NCBI RefSeq assembly: GCF_002198675.1
Contig: NZ_MWLL01000087.1
Span: 1-34,172, forward strand
Reading direction: 5' to 3'
Length of the DNA: 34,172 bases
Source of the DNA: Kineosporia sp. R_H_3
GTDB taxonomy: Bacteria > Actinomycetota > Actinomycetes > Actinomycetales > Kineosporiaceae
Shown in pieces: positions 8,831-14,243 of the stretch. The stretch's first letter is position 1. Each line of letters starts with the position of its first letter. A program made the position numbers and the translations under genes. The notes under the pieces were generated by a model that made no database searches, was not told where the DNA came from, and worked only from the letters and a program-made list of their open reading frames with translations.

Positions 8831-8853
8831 CCGTCACCCCGATTCGGTGACGG
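8831..8853 (-). promoter_or_regulatory. Perfect 8-7-8 inverted repeat in the oxidase leader
   Basis: CCGTCACC and GGTGACGG flank a 7-bp spacer just upstream of the oxidase ribosome site. In mRNA this gives an 8-bp leader hairpin. As DNA it could be a dimeric repressor operator downstream of the putative start of transcription. Confidence 0.5.
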
Positions 8854-8905
8854 AGAGCGCGGCTCGCGCACGTGCCCTGAGCACACCGTGCGCCCGGCGG
8901 CGGCA

Positions 8906-8934
8906 ACTGTCTGCATTCATGACGCGGCTGTCAG
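8906..8934 (-). promoter_or_regulatory. Candidate promoter for the oxidase gene
   Basis: On the minus strand a -35-like CTGACA is followed after exactly 17 bp by GACAGT, a weak -10. This would start transcription near 8899, giving a leader of about 90 nt that contains the 8-7-8 hairpin. The 11-bp repeats end about 20 bp upstream of the -35. The -10 is poor, as expected of an activator-dependent promoter. Confidence 0.35.
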
Positions 8935-8954
8935 AACCGGGTCATCGGGGCGGC

Positions 8955-8987
8955 ATGACAGGTCGATGACAGCCCCATGACGGGGTC
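8955..8987 (-). promoter_or_regulatory. Three tandem 11-bp direct repeats, OmpR/PhoB-type box
   Basis: ATGAC begins at 8955, 8966 and 8977, exactly one 11-bp step each. On the oxidase strand the units read CCGTCATGGGG, CTGTCATCGAC and CTGTCATGCCG. CTGTCAT at 11-bp spacing is the known geometry of Pho boxes and of OmpR-family regulators in general. The adjacent response regulator has exactly that DNA-binding fold, so it is the natural candidate to bind here. Confidence 0.6.
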
Positions 8988-9227
8988 TCATCCGGAGCCG
9001 AACGACCTGTCGACGGATCGTGACCGAGGAGACACGTTGGGTCGCTAGCAGGGTCTGTCGGTGTGGCGCAGTCCGTCGTTCGGGCGATTGCTGTCACGGG
9101 ACACATGTCATCCGGGGCCGCCGCGGCGCGGAAGAAAACTCACGCCGCGCGATGACAGCGCCGATGATGTCCCCAGGGGCCGGCGAGCGACCGGCGAGCG
9201 GCTCGGACGAAGGGCGGTGGACGCGCG
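8988..9227. other. Non-coding half of the oxidase/response-regulator divergent gap
   Basis: No supported gene lies here. Scattered GTCA/TGAC elements continue: CTGTCAC at 9091, ATGTCAT at 9105 and ATGACAG at 9152, but with 12-14 bp spacing. A tandem pair CCGGCGAGCGA/CCGGCGAGCGG (9180-9201, exact 11-bp step) sits 26 bp before the response-regulator ATG and might be an autoregulatory site. No convincing -10/-35 pair for the rightward operon was found. Confidence 0.5.
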
Positions 9228-9890
9228 ATGGCGCGCCTCCTGGTGGTCGAGGACGAGGAACGGCTGCGGTCGTTCATCGTCCGCACCCTCGAGTCGGACG
9301 GGCACTTCGTGGCCGTCGCAGGGACGGGCCCGGACGGCGTCCGGCGCACCTACGAGGAGGTCTACGACCTCGTCGTCCTCGACCTCATGATCCCCGGCTT
9401 CGACGGGCTGGAGGCCCTGCGCCGGATCCTCAACCACGATCCCGAGCAGCGTGTCCTCATCCTCTCCGCGGTCGCCGACGTCGCCTCGCGCGTCCAGTGC
9501 CTGCGGATGGGGGCGACCGACTACCTCACCAAGCCGTTCGCCGCGGCCGAGCTCGTCGCGCGGGTCCAGGCCCGGCTGCGTGCCCCGAAGTCGACGGGCT
9601 TGCAGCGCTGGCTGCGGGTCGGGCCCGCGACGCTCGACCTCGAGCGGCAGGTGCTCGAGGTCTCCGGCAAGGTCGTCGCGCTGACCCACCGCGAGCTCCT
9701 CCTCGTCGGCTACCTCATGCGGCGCGCGGGCGAGGTGTGCAGCCGCGACGAGCTGCTCTCGAGCGTCTGGGGGTACGACGACCCGAGCAGCAACGTCGTC
9801 GACGTCACGGTCCGGCGGGTCCGGGGCAAGATGCCGCTGCCGATGATCGAGACGGTCCGCAACGTCGGCTACCTCTTCACGGCGTCCTGA
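9228..9890 (+). CDS. OmpR/PhoB-family response regulator
   Basis: The 220-aa protein has an N-terminal receiver domain (about 1-115) with acidic pocket Glu8/Asp9, phosphoacceptor Asp52 in VVLDLMIPGFDG, Ser80 and Lys102 in LTKPF. A C-terminal winged helix (about 125-218) ends with the usual VRNVGYLF hairpin. The start chosen is the ATG opening MARLLVVEDEE, since sequence upstream has no receiver homology. Its stop overlaps the kinase ATG (TGATG), so the pair is coupled. It is divergent from the giant oxidase across a gap with OmpR-type 11-bp repeats, suggesting control of the oxidase and possibly itself. The signal is unknown. Confidence 0.93.
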   Translation: MARLLVVEDEERLRSFIVRTLESDGHFVAVAGTGPDGVRRTYEEVYDLVVLDLMIPGFDGLEALRRILNHDPEQRVLILSAVADVASRVQCLRMGATDYLTKPFAAAELVARVQARLRAPKSTGLQRWLRVGPATLDLERQVLEVSGKVVALTHRELLLVGYLMRRAGEVCSRDELLSSVWGYDDPSSNVVDVTVRRVRGKMPLPMIETVRNVGYLFTAS

Positions 9891-11002
9891 TGCCGGGCAC
9901 CGCGACCACCGACCTGACCCGTGCCGCGTCCGGGCCCGCCGCCGGGCCCGCGGCGTCCCGGTTCTCCCGCGACGAGCTCGTCTTCGCCGCCTGGGTGCTC
10001 TTCGCCGCGGCGAACATGGTCGTCATGGTCGCCTTCGCGGCGGCCGGCGTCATCGCGTTCCACGTCATCTGGGTGTCGATGTCGGTCGTCTACGGCATCC
10101 AGGGCTGGTCCGCCCGGCGGACCTACGTCGTCCTCGGCGTCGTCGTCGTCGCGACGACGCTCGCGATGTCCGCGTTCATCCGCGCCGAGGGCGCCGACTG
10201 GATGGAGCTCACCGAGGTGCCCCTCATGGCCGGGGTCTTCCTCGCCATGGTCTGGCACGTGCGCCGGCGGGCCGCGGCGCTCGCGGAGAGCCTCGCGTCC
10301 TCGGAGCGCGAGCGGCGGGCGCACGAGCTCAAGGAGCTGTTCGTGCGCAACTGCTCCCACGAGATGCGCACGCCCATCACGGTCGCCCGCGGGTACGCGG
10401 AGCTGGTCCGCAGCCAGGTCCAGACCGACGGCGCCCGGGAGGACGTCGACGTCGTCGTGGACGAGCTCGACAAGCTGGGCGGGCTCGCCAACCGGCTCCT
10501 GCAGCTCGCGGACGCCTACGAGGCGACGCACTTCGAGTGGGGGGACGTCGACCTCGACGGTCTCGTCCGCCACACGGTCCAGCGCTGGCGCCCCGCGGCG
10601 GAGCGGGACTGGCGGGTCGAGAGCGTGCCGGTCGTCGTCGAGGGCGACGAGTCGCGGCTCGAGACGGCGCTCGACTCGCTCGTGGAGAACGCGCTGAAGT
10701 TCACCTCGGACGGCGACACGATCCTCGTGCGCTGCGTCCCGACGGCCGACGGCGCCGACCTCGTCGTCGAGGACTCCGGGGTGGGGTTCGCGGCGTCGCG
10801 CAGCGGCGGGACCCGGGCCTCGGGCCGGCCGGGGACGGGGCTCGGGCTGGCGATCGTCAAGGCCATCGCCGAGACCCACGGCGGCGGGACCGAGCTGCGC
10901 GACCGGCCCGGCGGCGGGTCCGTCGTCACGCTGCGGATCGCCCGGCACCGGCCGGTCCCGGCGGTGCCCCGGCCGGAGCTCAGCGCGCCAGCGCCCGGCT
11001 GA
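9890..11002 (+). CDS. Membrane sensor histidine kinase
   Basis: This 370-aa kinase has about four hydrophobic helices (roughly 29-52, 54-70, 79-97 and 107-123) with very short loops and no sizeable extracellular domain, so it probably senses within the membrane or indirectly. The HisKA domain carries the H-box CSHEMRTP with phosphorylated His157, directly after a short coiled segment. The ATPase part has the N-box ENALKF (Asn267), DSGVGF (Asp295) and PGTGLGLAIVK. The ATG overlaps the regulator stop, confirming the two-component pair. The last 23 bp overlap the end of the convergent IclR gene, leaving no room for a separate terminator. Confidence 0.92.
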   Translation: MPGTATTDLTRAASGPAAGPAASRFSRDELVFAAWVLFAAANMVVMVAFAAAGVIAFHVIWVSMSVVYGIQGWSARRTYVVLGVVVVATTLAMSAFIRAEGADWMELTEVPLMAGVFLAMVWHVRRRAAALAESLASSERERRAHELKELFVRNCSHEMRTPITVARGYAELVRSQVQTDGAREDVDVVVDELDKLGGLANRLLQLADAYEATHFEWGDVDLDGLVRHTVQRWRPAAERDWRVESVPVVVEGDESRLETALDSLVENALKFTSDGDTILVRCVPTADGADLVVEDSGVGFAASRSGGTRASGRPGTGLGLAIVKAIAETHGGGTELRDRPGGGSVVTLRIARHRPVPAVPRPELSAPAPG

Positions 11003-11741
11003 TCGCGGCCGCCGCGGTCCGGACGGCGGGGGCGAGCGCCTGCGGCTCCGCGCCGTCCGCCTGGACGACGACCGACAGGGCCGCGACGACGTCGCCGTCC
11101 GGGCCGCGCACGGGAGCGGCGACGGACAGGGCGTCCATCGTCACCTGCCGGTCGCTCACCGCGATCCCGCGGCGCCGGACGTCGGCGAGCATGCTCCGCA
11201 GCCGTCGCGGGTCGACGACGGTCCGCTCGGTGAAGCGTTCGAGCGGGGCCGACAGGGCCCCCTCCTGGACCTCCCGCGGCGCGAACGCGAGGAGCACGAG
11301 GCCGACGCCGGTGGCGGACATCGGGAAGCGCAGCCCGACCCGGGTGAGCACCGGGACCGCGTGCCGCCCGGCGATCCGCTCGACGAAGACGACCTCGAGG
11401 CCGTCCCGGACGGCGAGCTGGACGTTCTCATGGGTCGCCTCGTAGAGGTCGCCCATCGACGGTGCGGCCGCCTCCCGGAGCCCGATGGTGCGGGGCGCGA
11501 GCGCCGCCACCTCCCACAGGTGCAGCCCGACCCGGAGCAGCCCGTCGTCGCCGCGCTCCAGCCCGCCCCAGGCGAGCAGGTCGCCGACGAGCCGGTGGGT
11601 CGTGCTCACCGGCAGCCGGGCCCGCCGGGCGAGCGCGGACAGGGTCAGTGCCCGGTGCTCGGCGTCGAACGCGTCGAGGACGGCGAGCAGCCTCGCGCTC
11701 GCCGTCCTCGGGCCGTCCGCCGCGGTGCTCCCCTCGCCCAC
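10980..11741 (-). CDS. IclR-family transcriptional regulator
   Basis: The 253-aa protein has an N-terminal winged helix-turn-helix (about 14-75: ALTLSALARRARLPVSTTHRLVGDLLAWGGLER) and the IclR effector-binding domain (about 80-250) with the typical VFVERIAG, LRFPMSATGVGLVLLA and LSVAAPVRGPDGDVVAALSV segments. IclR proteins bind aromatic or organic acids and control catabolic operons. It is the last gene of the leftward Rieske operon, starting at GTG 12 nt after the reductase stop. It is therefore the likely local regulator, with the 17-bp palindrome upstream of the Rieske gene as a candidate operator (inference). Confidence 0.92.
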   Translation of the reverse strand: MGEGSTAADGPRTASARLLAVLDAFDAEHRALTLSALARRARLPVSTTHRLVGDLLAWGGLERGDDGLLRVGLHLWEVAALAPRTIGLREAAAPSMGDLYEATHENVQLAVRDGLEVVFVERIAGRHAVPVLTRVGLRFPMSATGVGLVLLAFAPREVQEGALSAPLERFTERTVVDPRRLRSMLADVRRRGIAVSDRQVTMDALSVAAPVRGPDGDVVAALSVVVQADGAEPQALAPAVRTAAAAISRALAR

Positions 11742-11753
11742 GCGGTGAGGGTG

Positions 11754-12749
11754 TCAGACCTCGACGACGAGCCGTCCGCCCGCGGACCGGGACACGCAGA
11801 CGAACATCGTGTCGTGGGCGGCCCGCTCGGCGGGGGTGAGCAGCGCGTCCCGGTGGTCGACGGTGCCCGCGAGCACCGACACCTCGCAGGTCCCGCAGGT
11901 CCCCTCGCGGCACGACGAGAGCACCGGGACCCCGGCCTCCTCGAGCACCTCGAGCGCCGTCCGGTCGGCGGGGACCGTCACCGTGACGCCGTGGGAGGCG
12001 ACCTCGACCTCGAACGCGACGTCGCCGTGGGCCCCGGGTGCCGGGTCCGCGGCGGCCCGGAACCGTTCGACGTGCACCCGGCCCGGGCCGAGCACGTCGC
12101 CCTCCTTCTCGACCGCCTCGATGAGCCCTTCCGGCCCGCAGCACCAGATCCCCGCACCGGACGCCGCGGCGCGCTCGACGAGCGCGGCCACCGGCAGCGG
12201 GCCGCTGGTGTCGAGCGGGTGCAGCGCGACCTCCCCGGTCCCTGCCGACGCCGCGGCGAGCGCGGTGACCTCGTCGACGAACGCCATGGAGGACGCCGTC
12301 CGGCCGCCGTACGCGAGGTGCCAGCGGGCACCGGCCAGCACCGCCGCCCGGACCATGGCGAGCACCGGTGTGATCCCGATCCCGCCCGCGACGAAGACGT
12401 ACTCCGCCGCGGGGTCGAGCACGAACCGGTTGCGCGGCCCGCGGACCGTGACCCCGGTGCCGGGGAGCAGGGTCTCGTGCACGGCCGCCGAGCCGCCGCG
12501 GCCGGCCGGCTCCCGGAGCACCGCGACCCGGTAGGTCGTCACGTCGTCCGGGTCGCCGCAGAGCGAGTACTGCCGCACCAGCGGCCCGTCCGGGCCCGGG
12601 ACGACGAGGTCCACGTGCGCCCCCGGCGTCCAGGGCGGCAGCGGGCCGCCGTCCGGCGCCCGCAGGACGAGTGCGACGACGTCGTCCGCGGCCCGGGAGC
12701 GGGCGGCGACGACCAGGCGCAGGTCGTGCTCCTGGCCCGGCTCAGGCAT
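11754..12749 (-). CDS. VanB-type oxidoreductase (FMN/NAD and plant-type 2Fe-2S) for the Rieske oxygenase
   Basis: This 331-aa electron-transfer protein has three parts in the order of phthalate-dioxygenase/vanillate-demethylase reductases. First is a flavin-binding barrel with RQYSLCGDP (59-67). Second is a nucleotide-binding domain with GGIGITPVLAM (122-132) and CCGPEGLI. Third is a C-terminal ferredoxin with 2Fe-2S ligands Cys280, Cys285, Cys288 and Cys318. It should pass electrons from NAD(P)H to the Rieske oxygenase encoded two genes upstream. Its ATG overlaps the end of the 65-aa gene by 8 nt, so it is translationally linked to it. Confidence 0.93.
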   Translation of the reverse strand: MPEPGQEHDLRLVVAARSRAADDVVALVLRAPDGGPLPPWTPGAHVDLVVPGPDGPLVRQYSLCGDPDDVTTYRVAVLREPAGRGGSAAVHETLLPGTGVTVRGPRNRFVLDPAAEYVFVAGGIGITPVLAMVRAAVLAGARWHLAYGGRTASSMAFVDEVTALAAASAGTGEVALHPLDTSGPLPVAALVERAAASGAGIWCCGPEGLIEAVEKEGDVLGPGRVHVERFRAAADPAPGAHGDVAFEVEVASHGVTVTVPADRTALEVLEEAGVPVLSSCREGTCGTCEVSVLAGTVDHRDALLTPAERAAHDTMFVCVSRSAGGRLVVEV

Positions 12750-12939
12750 CGCCCGCCACCCCCGCCGGCAGCGGCGCGAGGAGCACCTCGGGGCCGCTCG
12801 TGTCGTGCCCGTCGGGGTGCGCGCCGAGCCAGTCGAGCAGGGTCGCCGGGTCCTGCGCGGACGACGTCGCGCCGCAGTGGCAGCGCCCGCGCAGGACGTC
12901 CGAGCCCGGCAGCCAGTCGACCGTGAAGGTCGCGCTCAT
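12742..12939 (-). CDS. 65-aa Cys/His-containing protein of unknown function
   Basis: A short gene lies exactly between the Rieske oxygenase and its reductase: its ATG overlaps the oxygenase stop (ATGA) and its end overlaps the reductase start. This tight double overlap, plus coding-type third-position GC, argues that it is real. The product is soluble, with a CHCG motif (Cys20-His-Cys22) in a segment LRGRCHCGA, then DPATLLDWLGAHPDGH. It is too small for an electron carrier of a known fold that I recognise. The CHC motif with later His residues could bind a metal or assist cluster assembly, but no function can be assigned. Confidence 0.75.
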   Translation of the reverse strand: MSATFTVDWLPGSDVLRGRCHCGATSSAQDPATLLDWLGAHPDGHDTSGPEVLLAPLPAGVAGDA

Positions 12940-14054
12940 CGCACCGCGGCGCTGGTGGCGGCCTGCGTCGCCGCGCCGGTCGCGGCGTCGGCCGCGGCGG
13001 TCGTCGCGGTGGTCGTCGAGGCGGTCATCGCGGCGATCATCCGGCGGGCGGCGAGCGCACCGGTGTCGATGTTGATGCTCAGCTCCTGGGTCCCGGCGGG
13101 CTCCGCGGCGACGACCGTCTCGAGGAGGTCGAGCGCGGTGACGTCCTGGAGGACGACGGTCCGGTTGCTGTCGTGCAGGAACCGGCTCACCTCCTCGTCG
13201 TCCTGTGCGAAGTCGCGGGCGACGGCCCAGAAGTCGTACGTCGACGTCTCGGTCGAGGGCGTGATCGCGTAGACGACCTCGACGTGGAAGGCCCCGTCGT
13301 CCGGACCCTCGGCGGGCGGCAGGACGCCGACCGGGGCGACCCGGCTGTGCAGCGTGTACAGGCACGGCGGGAAGTACTCGATGTCCTGCCAGCGGGTGAT
13401 CCGGCCGGTCATCCCGGTCGAGTTCGCGTAGAACGGCGGGCATGCGGCGTCCGCCATGTGCCGGCTGACCCGGACGATCCGGGCCTCCTCGTCGACCTCG
13501 GTGGTGATCGGGGTCTCCGCGACCTCCGGGGTGCCGATGTACCCGCCGTGCAGGTACGTCTCGTGCGACAGGTCGAGCAGGTTGTCGACGAGCAGGCCCC
13601 AGCGGGCCGCGAGCGGCTCCATGCCGCTGACCGTCGTCCAGCCCTCGTCGGCCAGCCACGGCGCCCGCGGGATCCGGGTGGCGTCGGCCAGTGCCGGGTC
13701 GCCGACGAACACCCACACGAACGAGTCCTGCTCGACGACGGGGTAGGAGGCCACCCGTGCCGTCCGCGGCACCCGGCTCTGCCCGGGGACGGCGACGCAC
13801 GTGCCGGTGCCGTCGTAGGTGAACCCGTGGTACCCGCAGACGACGGTGTCACCGACGACGTGGCTCGGCGCGGCGGAGAGCGGGAACCGGCGGTGCACGC
13901 AGCGGTCGGCGAGCGCCGCGACGGTGCCGGACGCGGTGCGGAACAGGGCGATCGCCTCGCCGCAGACGGTCCGGCCGAGGACCTCGGTGGTGACCTCCCG
14001 GCCGTAGGCCGCGACGTACCACTGGTTGCGCACGAACGTGACGGGACTGCTCAA
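12936..14054 (-). CDS. VanA/TsaM-type Rieske non-heme iron oxygenase
   Basis: The 372-aa oxygenase has the Rieske motif Cys52-x-His54 ... Cys73-x2-His76 (RCVHRRFPLS to VVCGYHGFTYD). The catalytic-iron motif NLLDLSHETYLHGG places Asn158, Asp161, His164 and His169 as in VanA-type enzymes. This family O-demethylates methoxyarenes such as vanillate or hydroxylates aryl methyl groups as in toluenesulfonate oxygenase. The start is set at TTG because GGAGGT lies 4 nt upstream and the protein then begins SSPVTFVRNQWYVAA; longer readings add unlike sequence. A low-complexity Ala/Thr tail of about 30 residues follows the last conserved helix. It is the first gene of a leftward operon with the small protein, reductase and IclR regulator. 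Confidence 0.92.
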   Translation of the reverse strand: MSSPVTFVRNQWYVAAYGREVTTEVLGRTVCGEAIALFRTASGTVAALADRCVHRRFPLSAAPSHVVGDTVVCGYHGFTYDGTGTCVAVPGQSRVPRTARVASYPVVEQDSFVWVFVGDPALADATRIPRAPWLADEGWTTVSGMEPLAARWGLLVDNLLDLSHETYLHGGYIGTPEVAETPITTEVDEEARIVRVSRHMADAACPPFYANSTGMTGRITRWQDIEYFPPCLYTLHSRVAPVGVLPPAEGPDDGAFHVEVVYAITPSTETSTYDFWAVARDFAQDDEEVSRFLHDSNRTVVLQDVTALDLLETVVAAEPAGTQELSINIDTGALAARRMIAAMTASTTTATTAAADAATGAATQAATSAAVR

Positions 14055-14058
14055 CGGG

Positions 14059-14064
14059 ACCTCC
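14059..14064 (-). promoter_or_regulatory. Ribosome site that decides the TTG start of the Rieske gene
   Basis: GGAGGT on the minus strand lies 4 nt before TTG at 14054-14052. The next in-frame GTG (FVRN) is 25 nt away, so the rare TTG is the better start. Confidence 0.65.
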
Positions 14065-14180
14065 GCGGGTGGGCGCCGGGGCCCGCCTGCGTGCAGGGGC
14101 CGCCGGTCGACGGTCGGGGCGCCGCCGTCGCCGGCGACCTGTCGAGGGTGTGGTCCGGGCCACGCCGCGGGGAACCAGGG

Positions 14181-14197
14181 TTTCCGCCTGGCGGAAA
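14181..14197. promoter_or_regulatory. Perfect palindrome TTTCCGCCTGGCGGAAA, candidate IclR operator
   Basis: An 8-1-8 perfect inverted repeat lies in the 188-bp gap between the leftward Rieske operon and the rightward ATPase/LuxR gene. TTCCGC...GCGGAA-like palindromes are typical targets of IclR-family regulators, and such a regulator is encoded in the Rieske operon. The site is about 130 bp from the Rieske start and 45 bp from the LuxR start, so it could affect both. Confidence 0.6.
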
Positions 14198-14228
14198 AGT
14201 GACTCCTGCCCGGCCAGGTGCGGGCACC

Positions 14229-14243
14229 TACGATCACTCCCGA
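14229..14243 (+). promoter_or_regulatory. Candidate -10 (TACGAT) giving a leaderless mRNA for the LuxR regulator
   Basis: TACGAT fits the actinobacterial TANNNT -10. Transcription would begin about 7 nt later, at or next to the ATG at 14243. No Shine-Dalgarno sequence is visible before this ATG, which fits leaderless translation. The -35 is weak (CTGCCC at 17 bp). Confidence 0.4.

Noticed and set aside
9091-9170. Further GTCA/TGAC motifs as additional OmpR boxes for the response regulator
   Set aside because: Their spacing is 12-14 bp, not 11, and no promoter elements accompany them.
9020-9889. N-terminal extension of the first histidine kinase in the same frame
   Set aside because: The extension is low-complexity Arg/Pro sequence that overlaps the whole response-regulator gene. 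The ATG overlapping the regulator stop gives a normal kinase.
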